DNA from: an uncultured Gammaproteobacteria bacterium | Lineage (GTDB): Bacteria > Pseudomonadota > Gammaproteobacteria > Acidiferrobacterales > CAJVXG01 | Reading direction: 5' to 3' | DNA length: 14,444 nt | NCBI GenBank assembly: GCA_913009215.1 | Contig: CAJVXG010000020.1 | Span: 1 to 14,444 of the forward strand | Part shown: piece by piece, positions 5,704 to 12,573 of the stretch | How positions within the stretch are numbered: the stretch's first letter is position 1 | How the letters are laid out: each line of letters begins with the position of its first letter | Notes under the pieces: generated by a model | What the model was told of the DNA's origin: nothing | What the model saw: the letters and a program-made list of their open reading frames with translations, nothing else | The model's database searches: none | Translations under genes and position numbers: made by a program

Positions 5704-6210
5704 CTAGTCGAGAATCTCGGCCACGGTCTTGCCGCGCTTGGCGGCCGTCCGCTCCGGGCTATGGATGGACTGTAATCCATTAATAGTGGCGCGGACGATA
5801 TTGACCGGGTTGCTGGAACCAATGACCTTGGCCAATACATCCTGCACACCCAGTACCTCGAACACGGCACGCATGGCGCCGCCGGCAATAATACCGGTAC
5901 CTTCGGAAGCCGGGCGCATAACTACCTTGGCCGCACCGAATTCACCAATAATCTCATGATGTAAAGTAACGCCGTTCAGGGAAATCTTGACCATATCGCG
6001 TTTGGCATTTTCCAGGGCCTTCTGTACCGCGCTGGGCACTTCACGGGCCTTGCCCCGACCGATACCTACACGTCCCTTGCCGTCTCCGACCACCGTCAAG
6101 GCAGAAAAACCGAACTGACGACCACCCTTCACCACCTTGGCGACGCGACGTATACCAATCAGCTTGTCCTGCAGATCGTCACTGCGCGAATCATTTCGAT
6201 TAACTGCCAC
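5704..6210 (-). CDS. rpsE: 30S ribosomal protein S5
   Basis: S5 lies at the mRNA entry side of the 30S subunit and affects decoding fidelity. The product is 168 aa (E. coli 167). It starts with GTG at 6210 with GAGG 7 nt upstream. The double-stranded RNA-binding-like N-domain has RRVAKVVKGGRQFGFSALTV (21-40), including the loop where spectinomycin-resistance changes occur in E. coli (near 22-29). No change there can be called resistant by eye. VGDGKGRVGIGRGKAREVP (41-59) and ASEGTGIIAGGAMRAVFEV (101-119) follow, with the end SPERTAAKRGKTVAEILD. It lies 14 nt after rplR, and its stop overlaps the rpmD ribosome-binding site. Confidence 0.98.
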   Translation of the reverse strand: MAVNRNDSRSDDLQDKLIGIRRVAKVVKGGRQFGFSALTVVGDGKGRVGIGRGKAREVPSAVQKALENAKRDMVKISLNGVTLHHEIIGEFGAAKVVMRPASEGTGIIAGGAMRAVFEVLGVQDVLAKVIGSSNPVNIVRATINGLQSIHSPERTAAKRGKTVAEILD

Positions 6211-6224
6211 CTTTCTACCTCACT

Positions 6225-6578
6225 TTAAAATTCGAGACCATTCTCGCGCGCTGCATCCGCAAGCGCCTTGACGCGTCCGTGGTAACGATTACCCGAACGA
6301 TTAAATGCCACCTTGAGCACACCGGCCTGTTTGGCTTTTTCAGCGATACGTTTACCCACTGCGGTAGCCGCAACAATGTTGCTGCCATTCTTCAATTCAG
6401 AACGCATGTCCTGGTCCAGAGTAGAAGCGCTGGCCAATACCTTGTCGCCGTCACTGCTGATGACCTGCGCATAAATATGCTGCAGAGTACGATGCACAAA
6501 CAAGAGCTCACGACCACAGTCGATCTGTTTGCGTTGTATGCGCTGTGTGCGTCTTTTACGTCTGGTGTTTTTATCCAT
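6225..6578 (-). CDS. rplR: 50S ribosomal protein L18
   Basis: L18 binds 5S rRNA with L5 and L25 to form the central protuberance. The product is 117 aa, identical in length to E. coli L18. The very basic N-terminus MDKNTRRKRRTQRIQRKQ (1-18) is followed by FVHRTLQHIYAQVIS (27-41), ATAVGKRIAEKA (71-82) and the conserved end NRSGNRYHGRVKALADAARE (93-112) then NGLEF. ATG at 6578 has only a weak upstream signal (GGTAAA), 21 nt after the rplF stop, so translation may rely on coupling. Confidence 0.98.
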   Translation of the reverse strand: MDKNTRRKRRTQRIQRKQIDCGRELLFVHRTLQHIYAQVISSDGDKVLASASTLDQDMRSELKNGSNIVAATAVGKRIAEKAKQAGVLKVAFNRSGNRYHGRVKALADAARENGLEF

Positions 6579-6599
6579 AATAATTTACCAAAATACAGA

Positions 6600-7133
6600 T
6601 TATTTTTTCTTCGCCTCTTTCTTGGCGACATGTTCATCGGTATATCGAACCCCTTTGCCCTTGTAAGGCTCAGGCGGACGATAGGCGCGGATCTCGGCAG
6701 CAACCTGCCCCACTTTTTGCTTATCGGCGCCCTTGACGACGACCTCGGTCTGGCTCGGGGTCTCGATAGTAATCCCCTCCGGGATGGCAAAAACCACGGG
6801 GTGGGAAAAACCCAGCGTCAGGTTCAAATTCTTGCCCTGCACCGCCGCACGATAACCCACACCAATAACGGTCAGCTTCTTTTCAAAGCCCTGACTGACA
6901 CCAATTACCATATTGTTGACCAGCGCACGCATGGTGCCGGACATGGCATCGGCCTGCCTGGTTTCGTTGACCGCCTTGAATTGCAGCGCTTCGCCTTCCT
7001 GGTCCATTTTCACGGATTCATGCAAGGGCATTTGCAATTCACCCTTGGCGCCCTTGACGCGAACGATACCCTGGTCAAACTTGATATCGACCCCGCTTGG
7101 GACAGTGACCGGATTGTTAGCAATACGTGACAC
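6600..7133 (-). CDS. rplF: 50S ribosomal protein L6
   Basis: L6 sits near the L7/L12 stalk base and the sarcin-ricin loop, where elongation factors bind. The product is 177 aa, as in E. coli. It begins with GTG at 7133 with AGAGGA about 9 nt upstream. Two repeated L6 domains are visible: MSRIANNPVTVPSGVDIKFD (1-20) through QGFEKKLTVIGVGYRA (81-96), then a second ending RAYRPPEPYKGKGVRY (149-164), the family signature. The tail KKEAKKK is short and normal. The gap from rpsH is 14 nt. Confidence 0.98.
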   Translation of the reverse strand: MSRIANNPVTVPSGVDIKFDQGIVRVKGAKGELQMPLHESVKMDQEGEALQFKAVNETRQADAMSGTMRALVNNMVIGVSQGFEKKLTVIGVGYRAAVQGKNLNLTLGFSHPVVFAIPEGITIETPSQTEVVVKGADKQKVGQVAAEIRAYRPPEPYKGKGVRYTDEHVAKKEAKKK

Positions 7134-7147
7134 AGTTCTGGTTCCTC

Positions 7148-7540
7148 TTACGCAATAATACAGAGCACTTCACCACCAACACCCGCTTTACGCGCGGCAC
7201 GATCGGTCATGATGCCCTTTGATGTGGAGACGATGGCGATACCCAGCCCACCGGCTACACGCATTAATTTTTCTTTGCCCTGATACAAGCGGCGGCCCGG
7301 TCGGCTGGCACGCTTTAAATAGTCAATAACCGGTTTGCCTTCATAATACTTCAGGTTGATTTCCAGCTTCGGTTTACCGCTTTCATCATTAACCTTGAAA
7401 CCTTCGATATAACCCTCATCCTGCAATACCTGCGCAATCGCGGTCTTTATGCGCGACGATGGCATACTGACACTGACCATTTCAGCCTTTTGGGCGTTAC
7501 GGATATGGGTCAGCAAATCGGATATCGGGTCGGTCATCAT
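7148..7540 (-). CDS. rpsH: 30S ribosomal protein S8
   Basis: S8 is a primary 16S rRNA binder in the central domain and the translational repressor of the spc operon in E. coli. The product is 130 aa, as in E. coli. Key parts are DPISDLLTHIRNAQKAE (4-20), ASRPGRRLYQG (78-88) and the RNA-binding signature STSKGIMTDRAARKAGVGGE (105-124) followed by VLCIIA. There are two consecutive ATG codons; the first (7540) has AGGAG 9 nt upstream and is preferred over 7537. The gap after rpsN is 19 nt. I could not identify an S8 target hairpin near the rplX-rplE junction. Confidence 0.98.
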   Translation of the reverse strand: MMTDPISDLLTHIRNAQKAEMVSVSMPSSRIKTAIAQVLQDEGYIEGFKVNDESGKPKLEINLKYYEGKPVIDYLKRASRPGRRLYQGKEKLMRVAGGLGIAIVSTSKGIMTDRAARKAGVGGEVLCIIA

Positions 7541-7559
7541 GTCTGTGTTCTCCTGTTCT

Positions 7560-7865
7560 TCACCAGCTGGCCTTGACCACGCCTGGTACTTCGCCTTTCA
7601 CCATGAGTTCGCGCAAACGATTACGCGATAGACCGAATTTACGGTAATAACCCCTGGGGCGACCGGTCATGGCGCAACGATTGCGATAACGACACTTGCT
7701 GGAGTCGCGCGGCAACTTCTGCAAATCAACAACGGCCTGCATACGATCTTCGTCAGACAAGGACATGTCCCTGACCCGGTTACGCAGCATGTCACGCTTT
7801 TCGCCATAACGTTTGTTCAAACGTTTTCGTTTTCGATCTCTTGCTACCATGGATTTCTTTGCCAT
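7560..7865 (-). CDS. rpsN: 30S ribosomal protein S14, long zinc-free form
   Basis: S14 is a late-binding head protein near the A site. The product is 101 aa, the E. coli-length C- form. The short zinc-binding paralogue of about 61 aa has two CxxC pairs, but here there are only Cys58 and Cys64, so a zinc ribbon is not possible. Diagnostic parts are MAKKSMVARDRKRKRL (1-16), RNRCAMTGRPRGYYRKFGLS (61-80) and the end GEVPGVVKASW. It lies 5 nt after the rplE stop, with AAGG about 10 nt before the ATG. Confidence 0.98.
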   Translation of the reverse strand: MAKKSMVARDRKRKRLNKRYGEKRDMLRNRVRDMSLSDEDRMQAVVDLQKLPRDSSKCRYRNRCAMTGRPRGYYRKFGLSRNRLRELMVKGEVPGVVKASW

Positions 7866-7870
7866 ATCGA

Positions 7871-8410
7871 TTAAGCCTTCATTGGAAAATCAAAGGCACG
7901 CAACAGCTCACGTGCTTCATCATCAGTTTTAGCGTTGGTAGTAATGGCAATGTCCATACCACGCAGGGTATCGACATTATCGTAATCAATTTCCGGGAAA
8001 ATGATTTGTTCACGAATACCCATGCTGTAGCTACCACGACCATCAAAGGCCTTGCTGTTCAAGCCACGAAAATCACGGGTACGCGGAATAGCGATGCTGA
8101 TCAGTCGATCCAGAAATTCATACATACGCTGACGACGCAAGGTCACCTTGCAGCCAATAGGCCAGCCTTCACGAACCTTGAATCCGGCAATGGATTTCTT
8201 CGCCTTGGTCACCACCGGTTTCTGACCACTGATCTTTTCCATATCGGAAAGGGCATGCTCCATGACTTTTTTGTCGGCCAGGGCTTCGCCTACACCCATG
8301 TTGAGCGTAATCTTGGTTATCCGCGGTACCTGTATCGTGGTCTTGTAGCCAAACTTTTCCATCAGCTGCGGAATAACCTTTTCCTGATAATGTTGTTGTA
8401 AGCGTGTCAT
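7871..8410 (-). CDS. rplE: 50S ribosomal protein L5
   Basis: L5 binds 5S rRNA, forms the central protuberance and bridges to S13 in the head. The product is 179 aa, as in E. coli. Visible parts are MTRLQQHYQEKVIPQLMEKF (1-20), VPRITKITLNMGVGEALADK (28-47), GQKPVVTKAKKSIAGFKVRE (62-81), FRGLNSKAFDGRGSYSMGIR (114-133) and the C-terminal GMDIAITTNAKTDDEARELL (151-170). The ATG at 8410 has a weak GGG upstream and follows rplX by 13 nt. In E. coli this junction carries the S8 repressor site, but no clear equivalent was found. Confidence 0.98.
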   Translation of the reverse strand: MTRLQQHYQEKVIPQLMEKFGYKTTIQVPRITKITLNMGVGEALADKKVMEHALSDMEKISGQKPVVTKAKKSIAGFKVREGWPIGCKVTLRRQRMYEFLDRLISIAIPRTRDFRGLNSKAFDGRGSYSMGIREQIIFPEIDYDNVDTLRGMDIAITTNAKTDDEARELLRAFDFPMKA

Positions 8411-8423
8411 AACTGTAACCCGA

Positions 8424-8747
8424 TTATAAATCCACTACTTCGTCGTTACCCCTGAAGTAACGAACCTTCTTGCCATCTTCCAGCGTCTTGATGCCAACGC
8501 GATTGCCTTTGCCAGTCGCGGCATTGTAGATGGCGACATTGGATACATGGATCGAGGCCTCTTTATCGATAATACCGCCCTGCACACCCTGATTCGGGTT
8601 TGGTTTGGTATGACGCTTCACCATGTTCACGTTCTCAACCAGCAATCGGTCATTCTCCAGGATACGCAATACATTGCCCTGCTTGCCCTTGTCTCTGCCG
8701 GCAAGGACGACAACCCGATCACCTTTTTTAATCTTTTTCATACCCAT
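8424..8747 (-). CDS. rplX: 50S ribosomal protein L24
   Basis: L24 is an assembly initiator that binds the 5' region of 23S rRNA. The product is 107 aa (E. coli 104). The KOW motif covers about 6-33 (IKKGDRVVVLAGRDKGKQGN). Then follow HTKPNPNQGVQGGIIDKEAS (46-65), HVSNVAIYNAATGK (67-80) and EDGKKVRYFRGN. The ATG at 8747 has AGG 8 nt upstream. A second in-frame ATG at 8741 is possible but leaves poorer spacing. The gap from rplN is 14 nt. Confidence 0.97.
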   Translation of the reverse strand: MGMKKIKKGDRVVVLAGRDKGKQGNVLRILENDRLLVENVNMVKRHTKPNPNQGVQGGIIDKEASIHVSNVAIYNAATGKGNRVGIKTLEDGKKVRYFRGNDEVVDL

Positions 8748-8761
8748 GTTCTTAGCCTGTC

Positions 8762-9130
8762 TTATATAACCTCGGGGGCCAGGGAAATAATCTTCATAAA
8801 TTTGGCCGTACGCAGTTCACGCGTTACCGGACCGAAAATACGGGTGCCAATCGGCTGCAATTGTGCATTCAGTAACACCGCGGCATTACTGTCAAAGCGG
8901 ATCACAGATCCGTCATCCCTACGCACGCCCTTTTGTGTACGTACCACCACCGCGTTATAGACGTCACCTTTTTTTACGCGACCACGCGGGATAGCTTCCT
9001 TGACGCTGATCTTGATGACATCGCCAATAGCCGCATAACGACGCTTGGAGCCGCCCAATACCTTAATACACTGCACCTTCCTGGCACCGCTGTTATCAGC
9101 AACCGTTAAAACACTTTGCATTTGTATCAT
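8762..9130 (-). CDS. rplN: 50S ribosomal protein L14
   Basis: L14 lies at the subunit interface, forms bridges with 16S rRNA and is the target of the silencing factor RsfS. The product is 122 aa (E. coli 123). The sequence is almost textbook: VLTVADNSGARKVQCIKVLG (7-26), KEAIPRGRVKKGDVYNAVVV (44-63), GSVIRFDSNAAVLL (74-87) and the end QPIGTRIFGPVTRELR (92-107) then FMKIISLAPEVI. ATG at 9130 has GGAG upstream. It is the first gene of the spc block, only 18 nt from rpsQ, which is too short for a separate promoter in the gap. Confidence 0.98.
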   Translation of the reverse strand: MIQMQSVLTVADNSGARKVQCIKVLGGSKRRYAAIGDVIKISVKEAIPRGRVKKGDVYNAVVVRTQKGVRRDDGSVIRFDSNAAVLLNAQLQPIGTRIFGPVTRELRTAKFMKIISLAPEVI

Positions 9131-9148
9131 ATCTGCTTCTCCAGTGCC

Positions 9149-9466
9149 CTAGACTTCCGCCGCTTCTGCGCTTCCTGCGCCCGCGGCATTAGTACATCCT
9201 TGTACGTCGGTTGCCTTTTCCAGCACCTTCACCAGGCGCCAACTTTTGCTCTTTGACAAGGGACGACACTCTTCAATCATAACGGTATCGCCTTGCCCGC
9301 ATTCATTGTTCTCATCGTGCGCATGTACCTTGGTACGCCGACCGATGTACTTCTTGTACAAAGGATGCTTGACGCGCCGCTCTATCATCACGGTAATAGT
9401 CTTGTCCATTTTGTCGCTGACTACCAGTCCGCTCAATGAACGTGCTGTGTTATTCGTTTCACTCAT
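9149..9466 (-). CDS. rpsQ: 30S ribosomal protein S17 with short Ala/Glu tail
   Basis: S17 is a primary 16S rRNA binder of the 5' domain with an OB fold. The product is 105 aa against 84 in E. coli. Residues 6-85 are ordinary S17: LSGLVVSDKMDKTITVMIER (11-30), HAHDENNECGQGD (48-60) and EECRPLSKSKSWRLVKVLEK (65-84). Residues 86-105 (DVQGCTNAAGAGSAEAAEV and the preceding T) are additional, weakly acidic and alanine-rich. The start ATG overlaps the rpmC stop as ATGA. The tail occupies DNA next to the rpsQ-rplN junction, where E. coli has its spc promoter. Confidence 0.97.
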   Translation of the reverse strand: MSETNNTARSLSGLVVSDKMDKTITVMIERRVKHPLYKKYIGRRTKVHAHDENNECGQGDTVMIEECRPLSKSKSWRLVKVLEKATDVQGCTNAAGAGSAEAAEV

Positions 9467-9660
9467 ACCGCACTACCTTTAGGTTCATTCATCACTGTGT
9501 GGATACGGGCGATGTCACGACGCACCTCTTTAATACGGTGTGGCGCACCCAGTTGACCGGTAACCTTGTTCATGCGCAGATTAAACTGCTCACGCAACAG
9601 TTCGACTAATTTCTTCTGGCGATCACCCTCGTTCATGCCACGGATTTCTTTCGTATTCAT
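9463..9660 (-). CDS. rpmC: 50S ribosomal protein L29
   Basis: L29 is a small helical hairpin beside L23 at the peptide exit, where trigger factor and the signal recognition particle dock. The product is 65 aa (E. coli 63). MNTKEIRGMNEGDRQKKLVE (1-20) forms the first helix region, and LREQFNLRMNKVTGQLGAPH (22-41) and IKEVRRDIARIHTVMNE (43-59) are typical L29. Both ends overlap neighbours by four bases (ATGA with rplP upstream and with rpsQ downstream), so all three genes are translationally coupled. Confidence 0.98.
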   Translation of the reverse strand: MNTKEIRGMNEGDRQKKLVELLREQFNLRMNKVTGQLGAPHRIKEVRRDIARIHTVMNEPKGSAV

Positions 9661-10073
9661 GCCGCCACCGCCCGTACTACAAAGGAGGTTCGTACCGGCA
9701 ACTTGGCCGCAGCCAGACGGAAGGCCTCACGAGCAATAACTTCAGAAACCCCTTCCATTTCATACAGCATGGTGCCTGGTTTGATCTGGGAAACCCAGTA
9801 TTCGGGGTTACCTTTACCCTTGCCCATTCGTACTTCCAGAGGTTTCTTGGAAACCGGTTTATCCGGAAAAATACGAATCCAGACACGGCCACCACGTTTG
9901 ATGTGACGAGTCAGGGCACGACGTGCCGCTTCAATCTGACGAGCAGTGATACGACCACGGGTTGTCGCCTGCAATCCAAATTCACCAAAACTGACCTTGT
10001 TGCCGCGCTGCGCCATGCCGCGATTGCGGCCTTTGTGCTGCTTGCGGAACTTGGTTCTTTTGGGCTGTAACAT
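9657..10073 (-). CDS. rplP: 50S ribosomal protein L16
   Basis: L16 organises the A-site tRNA environment between the central protuberance and the peptidyl transferase centre. The product is 138 aa (E. coli 136). MLQPKRTKFRKQHKGRNRG (1-19), GRITARQIEAARRAL (40-54), WIRIFPDKPVSKKPLEVRMG (65-84) and REAFRLAAAKLPVRTSFV are diagnostic. Arg82 aligns with E. coli Arg81, the residue hydroxylated by YcfD (RoxA); the window cannot tell whether the hydroxylase exists. ATG at 10073 has GGGG about 11 nt upstream, 19 nt after rpsC. Confidence 0.98.
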   Translation of the reverse strand: MLQPKRTKFRKQHKGRNRGMAQRGNKVSFGEFGLQATTRGRITARQIEAARRALTRHIKRGGRVWIRIFPDKPVSKKPLEVRMGKGKGNPEYWVSQIKPGTMLYEMEGVSEVIAREAFRLAAAKLPVRTSFVVRAVAA

Positions 10074-10092
10074 AATTCAATATCCCCGTTAA

Positions 10093-10773
10093 TCAGGCCG
10101 TTGCCTTTTTGGCAGCGTCACTTTCGGTACCCGTTTCCACCTTGGTGTCAAAAATCTCGCCTTTAAAAATCCACACCTTGACGCCAATAACACCGTAGGT
10201 AGTCATGGCCTCGGCAACTCCATAGTCAATATCAGCACGCAATGTGTGCAACGGTACGCGACCTTCCCGGTACCATTCGGTGCGAGCAATTTCAGCACCG
10301 TTCAATCGTCCTGCAACCATGACCTTGATACCTTGTGCGCGCAGTCGCATAGCATTGGTCACGGCGCGCTTCATGGCGCGGCGAAACATGATTCGTTTTT
10401 CCAACTGCTGGCAAATATTCTCGGCCACCAGTTGTGCGTCCAGTTCCGGCTTACGTACTTCCTCGATCGACAAATGCACCGGATGACTGGCAATCTGTGT
10501 CAACTGCTTACGCAGCTTTTCAATATCTTCGCCCTTTTTACCAATGACGATACCCGGTCGAGCCGTAAACACCGTAATGTTAATATCGTCCGCCGGGCGC
10601 TCGATAACAATCTTGCTGACGGCGGCATTGGCCAGTTTCTTTTTCAGGAACTCACGAATACGCATATCCGCTGCCAGTTTGCCGGCAAATTCACCGCTAT
10701 TGGAATACCACTTGGCCGTCCAGTCCTTGACAATCCCCAGGCGAAATCCGATCGGGCTAACTTTTTGACCCAT
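10093..10773 (-). CDS. rpsC: 30S ribosomal protein S3
   Basis: S3 lines the mRNA entry channel with S4 and S5 and contributes to helicase activity. The product is 226 aa (E. coli 233). MGQKVSPIGFRLGIVKDWTA (1-20) opens the protein. A KH RNA-binding domain contains the GKKG loop at 78-81 in RPGIVIGKKGEDIEKLRKQL (72-91). Arg131, Arg132 and Lys135 (FRRAMKRAV) match the residues tied to mRNA unwinding in E. coli. The C-domain reads EWYREGRVPLHTLRADIDYG (166-185) and GVIGVKVWIFKGE. The ATG shares one base with the rplV stop (TAATG). Confidence 0.98.
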   Translation of the reverse strand: MGQKVSPIGFRLGIVKDWTAKWYSNSGEFAGKLAADMRIREFLKKKLANAAVSKIVIERPADDINITVFTARPGIVIGKKGEDIEKLRKQLTQIASHPVHLSIEEVRKPELDAQLVAENICQQLEKRIMFRRAMKRAVTNAMRLRAQGIKVMVAGRLNGAEIARTEWYREGRVPLHTLRADIDYGVAEAMTTYGVIGVKVWIFKGEIFDTKVETGTESDAAKKATA

Positions 10774-11138
10774 TATTTGCTCCCCTTCTTGCTATCGCTT
10801 CGGGACTTGCCATCACCCACTGTTATCGTGATATGACTGGTGCGTTTCAGAATCTCCACACCGCGCCCTTTTGCACGGGCACGAAACCGTTTCATGGTCG
10901 GGCCCTCGTTCACCTGGATGCTCTCAACCTTGAGCTCGTCAATATCGGCACCTTCGTTATGCTCGGCATTGGCAATTGCCGATTCCAGTACCTTCATTAT
11001 CGACTTGGCGGCACTCTTGGCGCTGTATTGCAACAATTCCAGGGCACGCTCCACCTGCTGACCACGTATCTGGTCGGCAACCAAACGCCCCTTTTGTGCA
11101 GAAAAACGTACGTACTTTAGTGTGGCATTGGCTTGCAT
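10773..11138 (-). CDS. rplV: 50S ribosomal protein L22
   Basis: L22 lines the exit tunnel with L4, and its beta-hairpin forms part of the constriction sensed by macrolides and stalling peptides. The product is 121 aa (E. coli 110). LKYVRFSAQKGRLVADQIRG (7-26) is the N-terminal signature. The hairpin covers about 76-100, with NEGPTMKRFRARAKGRG (77-93) intact and no deletion that would suggest macrolide resistance. The last about 13 residues (DGKSRSDSKKGSK) exceed the E. coli end. It follows rpsS by 2 nt and overlaps rpsC. Confidence 0.98.
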   Translation of the reverse strand: MQANATLKYVRFSAQKGRLVADQIRGQQVERALELLQYSAKSAAKSIMKVLESAIANAEHNEGADIDELKVESIQVNEGPTMKRFRARAKGRGVEILKRTSHITITVGDGKSRSDSKKGSK

Positions 11139-11140
11139 GA

Positions 11141-11416
11141 CTATTTATCAGCCTTCTTGCCGGCCGTATGTCCTCTAAAGGTTCTTGTGGCCGCAAACTC
11201 ACCGAGTTTGTGGCCCACCATATTTTCATTAATTAAAATCGGTACGTGCTGACGACCATTATGTACGGCAATGGTCAGGCCAACAAAATCCGGCAAAATA
11301 GTTGAACGCCGCGACCAGGTCTTGATCGGCCTTTTACTACCTTCCGATTGTGCCTTCTCCACCTTCTGCATCAGATGGTGGTCAACAAACGGGCCCTTCT
11401 TGACGGAACGCGGCAC
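11141..11416 (-). CDS. rpsS: 30S ribosomal protein S19
   Basis: S19 is a head protein that works with S13 near the A-site finger. The product is 91 aa (E. coli 92). It starts with GTG at 11416 with GGAG 7 nt upstream. MPRSVKKGPFVDHHLMQKVE (1-20), KRPIKTWSRRSTILPDFVGL (28-47), and the signature HNGRQHVPILINENMVGHKL (52-71) with GEFAATRTFRGH are all complete. It lies 11 nt downstream of rplB. Confidence 0.98.
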   Translation of the reverse strand: MPRSVKKGPFVDHHLMQKVEKAQSEGSKRPIKTWSRRSTILPDFVGLTIAVHNGRQHVPILINENMVGHKLGEFAATRTFRGHTAGKKADK

Positions 11417-11427
11417 TACTCTACTCC

Positions 11428-12261
11428 TTATTTACGTTTCTTACTGCGTCGACGAACAATCATATTGCTGGTTCGTTTGTTATGACGCGTCTTGTAACCT
11501 TTTGTCGGTACTCCCCACGGAGTAACCGGATGACGACCACCGGAGGTACGACCCTCACCACCACCATGCGGATGATCCACCGGGTTCATGGCCACACCAC
11601 GAACCGTAGGACGGATACCGCGCCAACGCTTGGCACCGGCCTTACCGAGTTTACGCAGTGAGTGCTCCGAGTTACCCACTTCACCAATCGTGGCACGACA
11701 GTCAATATGGATCTTGCGCACCTCACCGGAACGTAAACGAACCTGGGCATAACTGCCCTCACGTGCCGCCAACTGGACCGCGGCGCCAGCGGCGCGTCCA
11801 ATCTGTGCGCCCTTGCCTGGCTTCATTTCAATACAATGAATCGTCGTACCCACCGGGATACTGCGGATAGGCATGGCATTGCCGGCCTTGATCGGTGCAT
11901 CTACTCCGGATTGCACGGGGTCACCAATGGTCAAGCCTTTCGGCGCAATAATGTAACGGCGCTCACCATCGGCATACAGAATCAAGGCGATATTGGCGCT
12001 TCGATTTGGGTCGTATTCAATATGCTCAACCTTACCGGGAACACCGTCCTTATCGCGCTTGAAATCAATGACACGATAGTGCTTCTTGTGACCACCGCCA
12101 CGATGGCGCACACAAATCCGGCCATTATTGTTACGGCCTGCGGTGCTCTTCTTCTTCTCCAGCAGGGAAGCATGTGGCTTGCCTTTATGTAAATCGGGGT
12201 TGACTACCCTAACGGTGCCGCGATTCCCCGGAGATGTCGGTTTTAATTTAACGAGTGGCAT
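11428..12261 (-). CDS. rplB: 50S ribosomal protein L2
   Basis: L2 is one of the most conserved ribosomal proteins, needed for subunit joining and peptidyl transferase activity. The product is 277 aa (E. coli 273). The N-terminal part has GRNNNGRICVRHRGGGHKKH (42-61). The SH3-like second domain contains IGRAAGAAVQLAAREGSYAQ (154-173). The catalytic-centre loop VAMNPVDHPHGGGEGRTSGG (223-242) is intact; His230 aligns with E. coli His229. The basic end KTRHNKRTSNMIVRRRSKKR is normal. ATG at 12261 has AGGAAGGA upstream, 18 nt after rplW. Confidence 0.98.
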   Translation of the reverse strand: MPLVKLKPTSPGNRGTVRVVNPDLHKGKPHASLLEKKKSTAGRNNNGRICVRHRGGGHKKHYRVIDFKRDKDGVPGKVEHIEYDPNRSANIALILYADGERRYIIAPKGLTIGDPVQSGVDAPIKAGNAMPIRSIPVGTTIHCIEMKPGKGAQIGRAAGAAVQLAAREGSYAQVRLRSGEVRKIHIDCRATIGEVGNSEHSLRKLGKAGAKRWRGIRPTVRGVAMNPVDHPHGGGEGRTSGGRHPVTPWGVPTKGYKTRHNKRTSNMIVRRRSKKRK

Positions 12262-12279
12262 TTATTCAATCCTTCCTGC

Positions 12280-12573
12280 TTATGCGCCAACAAAATCAAT
12301 ATCATGGCCTTCTTTCAAACGAACATAGGCCTTTTTGGTGGCAGCGCGAAAACCATAGTGACGTTGTGAACCCTTCACCTTGCCACGTGTGTTGAGCACT
12401 GTAATCGATTCCACTTTCACCTTGAACATCAGTTCCACGGCCTTTTTGATCGTAGGCTTGCTTGCCGATGGATGCACCCGGAACACATACTGACGATACT
12501 TGTCGGCCACATTGGTGGTTTTCTCCGAAATATGCGGAGCCAGAATCACATTGTATAAATCTTCCTGTTTCAT
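12280..12573 (-). CDS. rplW: 50S ribosomal protein L23
   Basis: L23 forms the docking site for trigger factor and signal recognition particle at the tunnel exit. The product is 97 aa (E. coli 100). LAPHISEKTTNVADK (11-25) includes Glu17, which aligns with the trigger-factor contact Glu18 of E. coli. KPTIKKAVELMFKVKVESIT (39-58), NTRGKVKG and KKAYVRLKEGHDIDF (80-94) complete the family pattern. The ATG overlaps the rplD stop by four bases (ATGA). Confidence 0.98.
   Translation of the reverse strand: MKQEDLYNVILAPHISEKTTNVADKYRQYVFRVHPSASKPTIKKAVELMFKVKVESITVLNTRGKVKGSQRHYGFRAATKKAYVRLKEGHDIDFVGA

Noticed and set aside
6279..7130. A 283-codon open plus-strand frame opposite rplR and rplF
   Set aside because: The minus-strand genes match L18 and L6 over their full length; the antisense frame has no recognisable domain and reflects the codon pattern of the real genes.
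8395..8440. S8 repressor-binding hairpin at the rplX-rplE junction, as in E. coli
   Set aside because: The 13-nt gap and flanks show no structure that I could match to the 16S rRNA helix bound by S8; a covariance search would be needed.
9131..9215. Possible spc promoter near the rpsQ-rplN junction and a small GTACA/TGTAC hairpin within the S17 tail
   Set aside because: No paired -35 and -10 boxes with suitable spacing could be found, and a 5-bp stem within coding sequence is easily due to chance.
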